From contig NZ_CP109430.1 of NCBI RefSeq assembly GCF_036250735.1, forward strand, positions 7,440,001 to 7,504,000: DNA of 64,000 bases, in the 5' to 3' direction. Each line of letters opens with the position of its first letter. The stretch's first letter is position 1. Under the pieces are notes generated by a model. The model was not told the DNA's origin. It was given only the letters and a program-made list of their open reading frames with translations, and searched no databases. Below, in pieces: positions 49,683-60,501 of this stretch. This DNA is from Streptosporangium sp. NBC_01495. Lineage in GTDB: Bacteria > Actinomycetota > Actinomycetes > Streptosporangiales > Streptosporangiaceae. Both the position numbers and the translations under genes were made by a program.

Positions 49683-50938
49683 GGCGCTGGCTGACCCTGC
49701 TGGTCGCGGCGACCACCTCCCTCGTACTGATCGCGCTGCTGGTCCCGCTGGCCCTGCTGGTCCGCACGGTGGCGGTGAGCGGGGCGGTCAGCGAGGCCGA
49801 GAGCGAGGCCGAGTCGGTGGCGGTCGTGGTCGGCGCGGCGGACACCGAGACCCTGCGGCTCACCGCCGAGCAGGCCGAGTACCCGGTCACGATCTTCCTC
49901 CCCGGCGGGGAGGTGGTCGGCGCTCCCGCCCCGCGCTCCACCGCCGTGGAACTGGCCTCCCGCGGTCGCAGCGTCACCGCCGCCGCCCCCGGCGGCCGGG
50001 AGATCCTGGTCGCGGTCCAGGGGGCGCCCGGGGGTACGGCGGTGGTCCGGGTGTTCCTGGACGACGGCCGTCTGACCAGGGGCGTACCCCAGGTCTGGGC
50101 CGGACTGGCTGCGCTCGGCCTCGCCCTGATCGGGCTGGGCCTGCTGGTCGGCGACCGGCTGGCCCGCGCGGTGATCAGGCCGATCGCCGCGCTGGCGAGG
50201 GTGTCGCACCGGCTCGCGGCGGGCGATCTGTCCGCCAGGACGGTGCCCGACGGCCCTCCGGAGGTGCACGCGGTCGGTCTCGCCCTCAACCATCTGGCCG
50301 AGCGCATCACCGGCCTGCTCGCGGAGGAACGGGAGAGCGCCGCCGACCTGTCCCACCGGCTGCGCACCCCGCTGACCGGGCTGAGGCTGGAGGCGGAGTC
50401 GCTGGCCGACCCGGAGGAGTCGGCCAGGATCGAGGCCAGGGTGGACGCCCTGGAGCGCGCCGTCACCTCGGTGATCACCGAGGCCAGGCGGCGGGTGCGT
50501 GAGCGCGCCGAGTGCGACGCGGCGGCGGTGACCGGGGCGCGGGTCGCGTTCTGGTCGGTGCTCGCGGAGGACCAGGCGCGGCACTTCACCCTCGACCTGG
50601 CCCCCGGCCCGCTGCCGGTCGGGGTCGCCGCGGACGACCTGGCCGCCTGCGTGGACGCCCTGCTCGGCAACGTGTTCGCGCACACCCCGGAGGGGGTCTC
50701 GTTCTCCGTACGGCTGGAGGCGACCGGCGGCGGCGCGCTGCTGACCGTCGCCGACGCCGGTCCCGGCTTCGCCACGCCCGACCCGCTGCAGCGCGGCGAG
50801 AGCGGTGCCGGGTCGACCGGTCTCGGTCTCGACATCGCCCGCCGCACGGCGGAGTCGGCGGGTGGCTCGCTGTCCCTGCGAACCTCCCCCGAGGGCGGGG
50901 CGAGCGTGGTCCTGTTCCTGCCCGCCGTCACACCCTAG
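49679..50938 (+). CDS. Sensor histidine kinase
   Basis: A 419-aa membrane kinase: helix 1 (LTLLVAATTSLVLIALLVPLALLV, residues 5-28), an extracytoplasmic part of about 100 residues (TLRLTAEQAEYPVTIFLPGG), helix 2 (VWAGLAALGLALIGLGLLV), HAMP, HisKA with the phospho-His in DLSHRLRTPLTG, and HATPase (NVFAHTPEG, DAGPGF, STGLGLDIARRTAESAGG). The phospho-His motif reads SHRLRTP rather than SHELRTP, as in several actinomycete kinases. It is the sensor for the regulator at 48999. Confidence 0.92.
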   Translation: MRRWLTLLVAATTSLVLIALLVPLALLVRTVAVSGAVSEAESEAESVAVVVGAADTETLRLTAEQAEYPVTIFLPGGEVVGAPAPRSTAVELASRGRSVTAAAPGGREILVAVQGAPGGTAVVRVFLDDGRLTRGVPQVWAGLAALGLALIGLGLLVGDRLARAVIRPIAALARVSHRLAAGDLSARTVPDGPPEVHAVGLALNHLAERITGLLAEERESAADLSHRLRTPLTGLRLEAESLADPEESARIEARVDALERAVTSVITEARRRVRERAECDAAAVTGARVAFWSVLAEDQARHFTLDLAPGPLPVGVAADDLAACVDALLGNVFAHTPEGVSFSVRLEATGGGALLTVADAGPGFATPDPLQRGESGAGSTGLGLDIARRTAESAGGSLSLRTSPEGGASVVLFLPAVTP

Positions 50939-50959
50939 AAGCCTTGGAAGCCCTGGAAG

Positions 50960-52855
<1,896 letters not shown>

Positions 52856-52883
52856 CCTGCAAGCCTAGGCCCGTCACCGACCG

Positions 52884-53147
52884 CTACGTGAGGGCAAGGG
52901 CTTCCTCGGTGCCGTCGATGCGGCTTTGTGGCATTCGCATCGTCCTTTTGCGGTGGCGGCCTCCAGCGGCCCGGCACGGTCGAGGATTCCGGGCGAGACT
53001 ACTTTCTCCGCGCGGGGGCAGGTGCGGCACCACCGGAACGGAGGTGGCGAGATCGCCGGGCATCCTCGCGGGGAGAACGCTCAGGGCCTCCACACCACCG
53101 GCCGAAGCCGCGACGACCACCACATCACACCCGCTGGAACCTGCCAC
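52884..53147 (-). pseudogene. CheB-like methylesterase relic, frameshifted and truncated
   Basis: The reading frame CDVVVVAASAGGVEALSVLP, VPHLPPRGESSLAR matches the start of CheB methylesterase domains, including the catalytic Ser (ASAGG) and His (HLPP). After SSLAR the match continues only in another frame (ILDRAGPLEAATAKGR), which shows a one-base insertion at the AA of GGAATCC near 52987. The rest of the domain (about 150 residues) is gone, and the remaining codons run to stops at 52884 or shortly beyond. It lies just upstream of the CheR-PAS gene, in the usual CheB-CheR order. Confidence 0.78.
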
Positions 53148-53240
53148 ATTTAGCTTCTATCCCGCCGGGACCCATTCATACTGGGGAGTCGTAGGGTGGT
53201 CGGTAGGGCCTCGGAAAGACCCTTGAAGGGTATGGCCAAT

Positions 53241-54080
53241 ATGGACATGTCGGTGTATGTCATTCACCAATATGGTGACACGGCCCTGGTGGCCGTGATG
53301 GGCGAGCTGGACGCCTTCAACTACCGGCTGCTGGAGTCGGAGCTGGAGTCACTGATGCTCGGAGGCACACGACACATCCTCGTGGACGCCGGCGAGCTGC
53401 TTTTCTGCGACGTCAGCGGGGCCCGGGCGCTGGAGCGGATCCACGAGGGCCTCCGCGCGGCCGGAGGAGAGCTGTTCGTCGTCCCCTCCCCGACCGTGAT
53501 CCGGCTGTTCAACGTGCTCTGGGGAGCACAGGGGCCCGAGCACCCCGGCCTGGTCGACATCTCCAGCCTGGACGAGTTCCCCGAGGCCTCGCCGCTCCCC
53601 CGGCGGCACGTCCCGGTCCTGCGCCGCATCGGCGGCAGGCGCCGCGCCCACCGGGACGTCGCCCCGCGCACCGGGATCCTCGCCTCGGAAACGTCCTCCC
53701 CGCCGGAGCGCACCACCTCCGCGGAAAGCACGCGAAGCACCACCGCCCTTCCGGATCCAAGGGGTGTTCCGGGGGGTACGACGCCCCCGGCCGGGCGGGA
53801 GGCGGCACACCCGCCCGCCGAACGCGCGGCGCACCCGGTGCTGGAGAGGGCAGCGCACCTGAGACGGGAGGCGGCGGCACGCCTGGAGATGCTCCGCCTC
53901 CAGACGCAGACGACCTGCGCGACGCTGGCCGAGATCCACGACCGGATGGCCGCCCTCCAGGCCGGGCTGGAAACCCACATCGCGATGCGGGCCGCGGTGA
54001 GGCGCGCCTGCGACGAGCACTTCCACCGGGCGGATCGGATGCGCGAGCTCGCCACCTCGTTCCCTGCCGGATCCGGCTGA
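53241..54080 (+). CDS. STAS-domain protein with long helical C-terminus
   Basis: A 279-aa protein: an N-terminal STAS domain (residues 1-105, DTALVAVMGELDAFNYRLLES, LLFCDVSGARALERI with Ser59 at the phospho-acceptor position, ELFVVPSPTVIRLFNVL), then a Pro/Arg-rich linker and a helical C-terminal part (AAARLEMLRLQTQTTCATLAEIHDRMAAL). STAS proteins with such a Ser are anti-sigma antagonists. The start is uncertain: ATG at 53241 has AAGGG 10 nt upstream, while ATG at 53232 is too near it. It is divergent from the CheB relic and CheR-PAS gene. Confidence 0.78.
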   Translation: MDMSVYVIHQYGDTALVAVMGELDAFNYRLLESELESLMLGGTRHILVDAGELLFCDVSGARALERIHEGLRAAGGELFVVPSPTVIRLFNVLWGAQGPEHPGLVDISSLDEFPEASPLPRRHVPVLRRIGGRRRAHRDVAPRTGILASETSSPPERTTSAESTRSTTALPDPRGVPGGTTPPAGREAAHPPAERAAHPVLERAAHLRREAAARLEMLRLQTQTTCATLAEIHDRMAALQAGLETHIAMRAAVRRACDEHFHRADRMRELATSFPAGSG

Positions 54081-54232
54081 GTCGCGCCGCGGCCGATCAC
54101 CGAGCGGATGATCACGCGCCCCCGTGGTTACCGGCGGCCATGGCGGAAAGCATGATGTCGTGACTTTTCCGCTCCCCAAAGGGAGTGGATTTCCGCCGAG
54201 CCACTGCCGCAGCTCCATGAAGGGCGAGCCAT

Positions 54233-54763
54233 ATGGCGGGCGATCCCGAAGTCCATGACAACCCAGCCGCCCGCGACGAACCTCAGAAGGAATTTCGGAA
54301 CGAGCGGGGCGAGGCTCGGAACGAGCGGGGCGAGCGCACCCGCGAACGCATCGCCCAGGCCGGGGAGCGGGCCGGGCAGGCCGCCGAGCGCCGCTCCGAG
54401 CTCGCCCGCGGCGAGACCGCGCCGTCCTCACTCTCGCCCCCCTCCTCACTCCCGTCGCGCACCGAACGGATGGAGCGGGCCGGCGCCCGCCTGGGAAAGG
54501 CCCGCCTGCGGGCCGACCAGGCCAGGGAACGCGCGGTGGCCGGATACCGGTCGGCGGCCCAGGCCCACAGGAACGCGGCCGCGAGTCACGACCGGGCCGC
54601 GGCGGCGGGGAGCGGGGACGCGGAGACCCACCGGCTCCAGGCGCTGGAGCATCGCCGCCAGGCCGCCGCCGACGAGCACAGGTCGTCCATGGCCGAGCGC
54701 GAAGGCCCGGTCCTCTCGGAAGGCGACCCCCTGAAAGGCGGCCCCGAACGGACCGGCCTCTGA
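54233..54763 (+). CDS. Hypothetical protein rich in charged helices
   Basis: A 176-aa protein that is mostly Arg, Ala, Glu and Gln, with predicted coiled-coil runs (ARNERGERTRERIAQAGERA; HRNAAASHDRAAAAG) and no membrane helix. I do not recognise a family. AGGGCGAG precedes the ATG. Upstream lies a hairpin GCGGAAA (54143-54149)/TTTCCGC (54166-54172) with a 16-nt loop, which could end transcription from the STAS gene or form the leader. Confidence 0.6.
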   Translation: MAGDPEVHDNPAARDEPQKEFRNERGEARNERGERTRERIAQAGERAGQAAERRSELARGETAPSSLSPPSSLPSRTERMERAGARLGKARLRADQARERAVAGYRSAAQAHRNAAASHDRAAAAGSGDAETHRLQALEHRRQAAADEHRSSMAEREGPVLSEGDPLKGGPERTGL

Positions 54764-54880
54764 TGTGGCCTGCCCGAAGTGGCGTACGGAAACGCGCCGG
54801 AATCCGGCCGCGAGCCGGACGTGCCCGGGGTTAACGATCCCTTAGCGTGCCCCTAGCAAATTCTCCGCAAATCTTGGCAC

Positions 54881-55273
54881 ATGAGACGAATTACCCGAAT
54901 CACCGTCGGAACCCTCGCGACCGCCGCCCTCCTGACCGGTGGAGGCGGCATCGCCCTCGCCGCGCACCAGACGGACAGCGCGGCGATCACCGCCACCGCG
55001 GCCGGCACCGGCACGACCGGCGCGACCGCGACCGGCGCCGCGGGCACGGCCGCCGCACCGGTCACCACCTCGGCGTACATCTCCTCCCGCAAGGCCGTGC
55101 AGATCGCCAAGAAGCGTGTTCCCGGCGCACGTGTGAGCGATGTCGAGCGCGAGTGGGAGCACGGACAGCGAGCCTGGAAGGTCGAGCTGCACAAGGGCGC
55201 CTGGGAGTACGACGTCTACGTGTCGGCGAAGACCGGGAAGATCATCAAGTTGAAGCGCGACTACGACGACTGA
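54881..55273 (+). CDS. Secreted PepSY-domain protein
   Basis: A 130-aa protein with a signal peptide (ITVGTLATAALLTGGGGIALAA), an Ala/Thr/Gly-rich linker and a C-terminal PepSY domain (SSRKAVQIAKKRVPGARVSDVEREWE, WEYDVYVSAKTGKIIKLKRD). PepSY domains often restrain proteases or bind peptidoglycan-related partners. No ribosome site is obvious before ATG at 54881. Its stop codon directly abuts the stop of the opposite-strand HNH gene (TGATCA at 55271-55276). Confidence 0.85.
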   Translation: MRRITRITVGTLATAALLTGGGGIALAAHQTDSAAITATAAGTGTTGATATGAAGTAAAPVTTSAYISSRKAVQIAKKRVPGARVSDVEREWEHGQRAWKVELHKGAWEYDVYVSAKTGKIIKLKRDYDD

Positions 55274-55966
55274 TCAGCAGGCTTTGAGAACGGTCTCCAT
55301 GGCGTTCTTCTCTCCGGCCGTCACCCACAGGCCATACTTGACCTTCACCCTGATCTGACGTTCGACGTAAGGGCACCGGTAGGCGCGGCGCGGCGGCAGC
55401 CAGGTCGCCGCGTCTCCGGCGCCCTTCTGGCTGTTCAGCGGCCCGTCCACGGCCAGCAGGTTCAGCGGGTCGTTGGCGAGCTCCTTCCGCTCGGACTCGG
55501 ACCACCGCTGGGCGCCCTTCTGCCAGGCGTCGGCGAGCGCGACCACGTGGTCGATCTGCACCGCCATGCTGGTCCGCGTCCCACGCTCGAACTTGATGGT
55601 CTTGCCGCTGTACGGGTCCTCGAGAATTCCGGACTGCACGACGCAGCCGTCCCCGCCCTTCTTGAAGACCTCTTCCTTCAGATCGCGAATGAGAATGTCG
55701 TTGCGGGTGTCACAACCGTTCTTGTCGACGTCCGACCACGCCGAACCGAACTCGTCGCGATCGTACCCCGTCATCGGGGCGCGCCCCTTGACCTCGAGTT
55801 TCCCCAGGTCCTTGAGCGCCTCGGACGCGGACTGCCCGCCCCCGGAGGACCGCGTCCCCTCGTCCGCTCCTCCGCCGGGCACCGGGCCGCAACCCGCCAC
55901 CGTGAACGCGATCGTCGCGACGACCACACCTCGTACCAGCGCAGCCCGCACCCTGCCACCTCTCAC
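55274..55966 (-). CDS. Secreted HNH-type nuclease lipoprotein (DUF1524)
   Basis: A 230-aa exported protein with signal peptide VVVATIAFTVAGC (lipobox VAGC) and a C-terminal DUF1524/HNH-type domain: QIDHVVALADAWQKGA contains the D-H of the nuclease, and NDPLNLLAVDGPLNSQKG the NxxN part, followed by WLPPRRAYRCPYV. Similar secreted HNH proteins are common in actinomycetes and may degrade extracellular DNA for nutrition or defence. Two additional Cys pairs probably form disulphides. The stop abuts the PepSY gene. Confidence 0.87.
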   Translation of the reverse strand: MRGGRVRAALVRGVVVATIAFTVAGCGPVPGGGADEGTRSSGGGQSASEALKDLGKLEVKGRAPMTGYDRDEFGSAWSDVDKNGCDTRNDILIRDLKEEVFKKGGDGCVVQSGILEDPYSGKTIKFERGTRTSMAVQIDHVVALADAWQKGAQRWSESERKELANDPLNLLAVDGPLNSQKGAGDAATWLPPRRAYRCPYVERQIRVKVKYGLWVTAGEKNAMETVLKAC

Positions 55967-56268
55967 GCGTTCACTCTCTGAAGCGGCAAATTACCCCAGA
56001 TACCGCCCTCAATCTTAAAAGCCTCAAGCAGTCTTTGGAGGAACGAGAAAATTTCTGAGCTATCAATCCACACCTTAACGACATCTCTTGCTTGACCTGC
56101 ACAAAGACAATCGCCAGCACTCCGCCCGGAGATGAGAGGACGCGGCCCTTCCGAAACACACGCCCTCAGATATTCACTCAGCGCGACTATCGACTACGTA
56201 AAGCAACGATGCTCTAATGGCCAAGAGCGCTCACATTAGGTGAGCAATTCGCTACGGAGAGGAATCGC
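55967..56268. promoter_or_regulatory. AT-richer intergenic region between HNH and I36 genes
   Basis: About 300 bp between the divergent HNH lipoprotein and I36-type genes. Bases 55980-56230 are visibly less GC-rich (AATCTTAAAAGCC, GAAAATTTCTGAG). A frame encoding 62 aa on the minus strand at 55971-56159 has no ribosome site and looks accidental. Promoters for both flanking secreted proteins are likely here. Confidence 0.45.
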
Positions 56269-56736
56269 GTGAGACGGATCTCATCGCGTCATCCCCACCT
56301 CGCACGGACCGTTACGGGACTGACCACCGCCGCGGCCACCCTGATCCTGGCCTCCGGGGCTGGTTCCGCCGCGGCGGCCTCCGCCCCGGCCGCCGAGCGC
56401 CGGGCCCCCGCCCTGCCGCCGCGGGTGGTCCAGCTCGACGACAGCGCCGAGTGCCCTTTCAACAGCCTCTGCCTCTACCGTGACTACGACTTCAGCGGGC
56501 CGGGGTACAGCATCCCCGCGGGCTACCCGACCGATCTGAACGACGTGCCGATGCCGGGCGGCGTGGGCGGCTCCTCCACCGCCGCGAACAACGTCTCGTC
56601 GTGGATCAACAACACCGGCTACTACGTCCAGCTCGTCGACTACGCGGGCGCGGAGCGCAGCCTGCCTCCCTACCACTCGCTGGAAGAGTCGTTCGAGACC
56701 AACGACAGCGTCGACGCCATCTACTGGCTCTCCTGA
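56269..56736 (+). CDS. Secreted peptidase inhibitor I36-type protein
   Basis: A 155-aa protein with signal peptide (VTGLTTAAATLILASGAGSAAAA), then a small beta-gamma-crystallin/I36-like domain (CPFNSLCLYRDYDFSGPGYSI, AANNVSSWINNTGYYVQLVDYAGA). The family includes the Streptomyces metalloproteinase inhibitor SMI. The two Cys in CPFNSLC probably pair. GTG at 56269 is preceded by GGAGAGGAA. A hairpin terminator and repeat DNA follow. Confidence 0.85.
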   Translation: MRRISSRHPHLARTVTGLTTAAATLILASGAGSAAAASAPAAERRAPALPPRVVQLDDSAECPFNSLCLYRDYDFSGPGYSIPAGYPTDLNDVPMPGGVGGSSTAANNVSSWINNTGYYVQLVDYAGAERSLPPYHSLEESFETNDSVDAIYWLS

Positions 56737-56760
56737 CATCGCCGGTCCGCCCCTCCCCTT

Positions 56761-56795
56761 CTCCCCGCACGCCCGCTCATCCGGGCCTCGGGGAG
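56761..56795. terminator. Hairpin terminator after the I36 gene
   Basis: CTCCCCG (56761-56767) pairs with CGGGGAG (56789-56795), and GCCCG (56771-56775) with CGGGC (56782-56786), giving a two-part stem with a 6-nt loop 25 bp after the stop. It lacks a U-tract, as is common in high-GC actinomycetes. Confidence 0.6.
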
Positions 56796-56991
56796 AGGGG
56801 CTCCAGGGAGAGGCGCTCCAGGGGAGAGTGCCCCGGAGATAGGCGCTCCGAGGAGAGGGGCTCCGAGGAGCCGGGGAGAAGGTCTCCCGACCGCCCGGAC
56901 CAGCCGACCGGACCGCTCGCCTCAGATGTGACCGGACCACCCGGACCAGCCGGCCGAACCATCCAGACCGGATATGACCGGACCACCCGGA
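56796..56991. repeat. Degenerate repeat region between I36 and SDR genes
   Basis: From 56796 to about 56880, GGAGAGGSGCTCC-type units recur about five times; from 56930 to 56991, GACCGGACCACCCGGAYCAG occurs twice, 42 bp apart. No gene is supported here. The convergent SDR gene ends at 56992. Confidence 0.6.
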
Positions 56992-57750
56992 TCAGGTGAT
57001 CAGGATCCCGCCGTCGACCGGGATCACGGCCCCGGTGACGTACGAGGCGGCGTCCGAGGCGAGGAAGACCGCGGCGGCGACGAGCTCGGCCGGGTCGCCG
57101 GGACGACCCATCAGCACCCGGTGCTCAAGATGCCAGGCCAGATAGCCCTCGGCGTACTGGTCGGTCATCTCCGAGGCGAAGAAGCCCGGCTCGACGCAGT
57201 TGACCCGGATGCCGCGCCGTCCCGTCCACTGCTGGGCGAGATCGCGGGTGAGGCCGACGACCCCCGCCTTGGAGGCGCTGTAGGCGGCCTGCGGCAGCCC
57301 GGCGGTCGTCTCGCCCAGGATGCTCCCGACGTTGACGATCGAGGAGCCGGGCCTCATGACCCTGGCGCAGGCCTGCGCCATCCAGTAGGTGCCGTGCAGG
57401 TTGATGTCCACGACCTGCCGGAACTGCTCGGGCGTCTCCTTCAGCGCCGGGACCGCCGAGCCCACCCCCGCGTTGTTGATCAGAATGTCCACCGCGCCCA
57501 GTTCGGCCACCGCCGTCTCGGCCAGTGCCCGGCAGTCCTCGGGCTTGGTCACGTCGGTGACGAGGGCCACGCACCGCCTGCCGGTCTCCTCGACCAGGGC
57601 GCGGGTCTCCTCAAGGCGGTCCTTCCTGCGGGCACCGATCGCGATGTCCGCGCCCGCCTCGGCCAGCCCTCTCGCGAACGCGACCCCCAGCCCCGAGGAC
57701 GCGCCGGTGACGATCGCGACCTTGCCGTCCAGCCGGAATCGTTCGAGCAT
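56992..57750 (-). CDS. Short-chain dehydrogenase/reductase
   Basis: A 252-aa classical SDR. The NAD(P) motif TGASSGLG (residues 15-22), NNAGVG, and the catalytic Ser/Tyr/Lys (VNVGSILGETTAGLPQAAYSASKAG) are present, then VNCVEPGFF. ARRKD after beta-2 favours NADPH. The substrate is unknown; it resembles 3-oxoacyl-ACP reductase/gluconate-5-dehydrogenase-type oxidoreductases. It has its own promoter region upstream (57751-57970) and no obvious operon partner. Confidence 0.88.
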   Translation of the reverse strand: MLERFRLDGKVAIVTGASSGLGVAFARGLAEAGADIAIGARRKDRLEETRALVEETGRRCVALVTDVTKPEDCRALAETAVAELGAVDILINNAGVGSAVPALKETPEQFRQVVDINLHGTYWMAQACARVMRPGSSIVNVGSILGETTAGLPQAAYSASKAGVVGLTRDLAQQWTGRRGIRVNCVEPGFFASEMTDQYAEGYLAWHLEHRVLMGRPGDPAELVAAAVFLASDAASYVTGAVIPVDGGILIT

Positions 57751-57970
57751 CCGGATCCTCCCTCATCCACCCAACGTGCCGAATGAGATTCTAGTGACCG
57801 TGACGAGAATCGCCCGTGAGGGGGTTCCTCACGGGCGACGCGGTGTCCTGTGGACGGTTCGACGAACGGCACGGTTTCCCGGGCTCCGAGCGGTTCGGAG
57901 ATGGCTCGGCCTCCCCCTCGGAAGACCGGACGACGCCACGGGCCACCGGGCGCGGCCGTGGCGAGCCGTC

Positions 57971-60247
57971 CTACAGGCCGTACTCCTTGGTGATCCGCTC
58001 GTGCCGCTCCACCTCGACGTCGACGGCCTTGGCCAGGTCGAGCCAGGCCAGCGGGTGCACCCAGCGCTCGGTGGCGTCGTCCAGAAGCGCGTCGAGCTCG
58101 ACCGGGCTCACGTCCGGCGGGACCGCGATCCAGCCGAACACGCCGGGCAGCGGCTCGCCCGAGGTCGGGTGGGTCACCGTGTAGTTGTCGTCGCTGTAGA
58201 CCCACATCGGCCAGCCGCGCTCGACCATGACGTCGTTGAACTCCGTCCAGTCGGTCTGGCTGGGAGCGGCGCCGTCGAAGAACCAGCTGGTGTAGCCACC
58301 CGGGCGGAGCATGCTGACCGCGGCGAAGGGCGGCACGAAGCTCTCCTGCTCCTCGGCGCTCTCCGGGATCGGCTCAAGCAGCTGCGGCTCGAAGACGACC
58401 AGGTCACCGGCGTTGTACTCCATGCCGGGAGGCTGGGGGATGGCCAGGCGCGCTGTCGCGGGGCCGGTGCGCACGCTCAGGACCTGGCGCTGGCTGCCGT
58501 CGGGGGCGGGAAGGATGATGCGCACCAGGCCCATCTCCTCCTCGATCGGCCCCTCGCTCGACTGCAGCGGCATCCCGATCTTGGCGGCGCCCAGGCGGAC
58601 GGTCTCCCAGTCTTCCGCGGCCGTCGCCATGACGACCATTCGCCAGACGTCCTGCTGCTCGATCTCCGCGGAGTCGAGGAGATCGCGCAGGATGCCCGCA
58701 CCCTTGGCGTTGTCGCCGAGCTGCTGCACCGCGGCCGACCACAGGCGGGCCGCCTCGATGCCGCCGTCCGCGGCGGCCGCCGCCTCGCCCTCGGCCGCCG
58801 CCTGCTCCCAGCGCTCCCGCGCGGTGTACAGGCGGCCCAGGGCCAGGTGGCGCTGCGCGGCGGGCAGCCGCTCGGCCACCTGCTCCAGGCGCTCGTCCTG
58901 GCGGGCCTCGATCAGCAGGCCGCTGAGGTACGACGCGTCCTGCGGGTCGGCGTTCTCGATGTCGCCGGACTCGACCAGCATGGTCCAGTAGATGTCGGCG
59001 CCCCTGGCCGGGTAGCCGAGGAAGCCCAGCGTGGTGGTGTGGCGCCGGGTCGCCTCCACGTCACGGCCGGACAGCGGGGTCAGCCAGCCCACCCAGCGCT
59101 CGGGGTCGGCGTTGAAGCCGTCGGCGGCGTCGAAGTAGCCGACCAGCTCGTCCGTGGGGCCCGGAGCCGGAAGCTCGGTGGCCTCGTCCGTCGCGGTGCG
59201 CAGCTCGGCGATCCGCTTGGCGACGTCACCGGGGCTCCTGAGCTCCCCGGCCGCCGACTCCGCCAGGTCGGCCAGGAGACGCGCCTGCCAGATCCCCTGG
59301 CGGGCGACCGCCAGGTGCCCGGCGACGAGCGCCAGCTCGACCCGGGCGCGGTAGCCGCCCATCATGGCGAAGTAGTCGATCCACTGCTTGAGCACCCGGC
59401 CCAGCTGCCAGGTGTTGGTGATCTGCGCCGCTCCGGCGAGCGCGCGGATGGCGTGCGACCACTCGACCCAGACACGGGGGTGGTCGCCGACCACGTCGAG
59501 GTCGGGCAGGGCGTCGACGGACTCCTGCACCCGGCCGAGGGTGGCGAGCACGAGCGAGCGGAGCACTCCCTCGCGGTGCTCCTTGGCCACCGGGTCGTCG
59601 GGTTTGAAACCGGTCGCGGCGTCGAGCGCGGTGAGCGCGTCCTCGGCGCGTCCGGCGGCGAGCAGCGCGCGGGCCGAGGCGGCCCCCAGCTCCCAGCTCG
59701 CCTCGCGGCCCGCGCCGCCCAGCGCCGCCACCGCGGTCTCGGCGTGGGAGACCGCCTCGTCGACACGACCCGCGTCGACCAGCGCCGCGACGTAGTGCTC
59801 GGCGACGGCGGCGAAGGCCAGCGAGCCGGGCTCGACGTCCAGGGCCGAGAGCCCGGCCAGCCGCTCGGCGGCATAGCCGGGACCGTCTGCGTTCGCCTGC
59901 GAGATGGCCAGCGCCACGACGGCACCGGGCACGGACGGGCAATCGCGGACGTCCTCCCGCCTGGTGAACTCCACCAGTGTCTCGGCGTCGGCGATCGCGA
60001 CCGTCCCCTGCGCGCGGTCGCCGACGCGGCCGATCAGGTGCCAGTAGCGGGCGTAGAACTCCAGCCAGGGCAGCCGCAGGTTCTCCGCCTGCTGCGCGAT
60101 GGCGGGCGCGAGCACGTCGAGCTGCGCGTACCGGCCTTCCAGCGCCTGCGCGGGCACATCTCCGATCGCCATAGCCAGACCGGTGTTACCTGCTTCATGC
60201 AGTTGCCGCTGGGTGTCGCCCACCCAGGCCCAGATGTCCACGTCCAT
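57971..60247 (-). CDS. Large helical-repeat (TPR-like) protein
   Basis: A 758-aa cytosolic protein of unknown function. Residues 1-540 consist of repeated Ala-rich helix pairs with TPR-like pattern (AERLAGLSALDVEPGSLAF, LLAAGRAEDALTALDAATGFKPDD, HLALGRLYTARERWEQAAAEGEAAAA). The last 200 residues form a different domain (VLSVRTGPATARLAIPQPPG, PLPGVFGWIAVPPDVSPVELD). No signal peptide or membrane helix is present. It is between the SDR gene and dapF on the same strand. Confidence 0.75.
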   Translation of the reverse strand: MDVDIWAWVGDTQRQLHEAGNTGLAMAIGDVPAQALEGRYAQLDVLAPAIAQQAENLRLPWLEFYARYWHLIGRVGDRAQGTVAIADAETLVEFTRREDVRDCPSVPGAVVALAISQANADGPGYAAERLAGLSALDVEPGSLAFAAVAEHYVAALVDAGRVDEAVSHAETAVAALGGAGREASWELGAASARALLAAGRAEDALTALDAATGFKPDDPVAKEHREGVLRSLVLATLGRVQESVDALPDLDVVGDHPRVWVEWSHAIRALAGAAQITNTWQLGRVLKQWIDYFAMMGGYRARVELALVAGHLAVARQGIWQARLLADLAESAAGELRSPGDVAKRIAELRTATDEATELPAPGPTDELVGYFDAADGFNADPERWVGWLTPLSGRDVEATRRHTTTLGFLGYPARGADIYWTMLVESGDIENADPQDASYLSGLLIEARQDERLEQVAERLPAAQRHLALGRLYTARERWEQAAAEGEAAAAADGGIEAARLWSAAVQQLGDNAKGAGILRDLLDSAEIEQQDVWRMVVMATAAEDWETVRLGAAKIGMPLQSSEGPIEEEMGLVRIILPAPDGSQRQVLSVRTGPATARLAIPQPPGMEYNAGDLVVFEPQLLEPIPESAEEQESFVPPFAAVSMLRPGGYTSWFFDGAAPSQTDWTEFNDVMVERGWPMWVYSDDNYTVTHPTSGEPLPGVFGWIAVPPDVSPVELDALLDDATERWVHPLAWLDLAKAVDVEVERHERITKEYGL

Positions 60248-60501
60248 GAGACGTCAGTCTGCCAGGTCGGGGAGCATGCCCCAAACGGCTTGACGATCCC
60301 GCACAGCCCCGGGGCCTCATCGTGTGGCCCCGCACGTGCGGATGAACACGATCTCGCCGGACGCGAGGCCCGCGGCGACACCACGAGGGTCACGGAAGAT
60401 TCACCTGTACGCCCCGGAGCGTGACCTCGACGGACACACCGCGCCCGCACGACGTCGCGGGAGCCGCGCGGAAACCGGGGCGCCGGGATTCCGCGTACCG
60501 C

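Noticed and set aside
55971..56159. 62-aa minus-strand frame in the AT-richer gap
   Set aside because: No ribosome site, no similarity I can see, and it starts within the presumed promoter of the I36 gene.
56796..56991. CRISPR-like array
   Set aside because: Units are short, degenerate and not separated by unique spacers of constant length; no cas genes are present.
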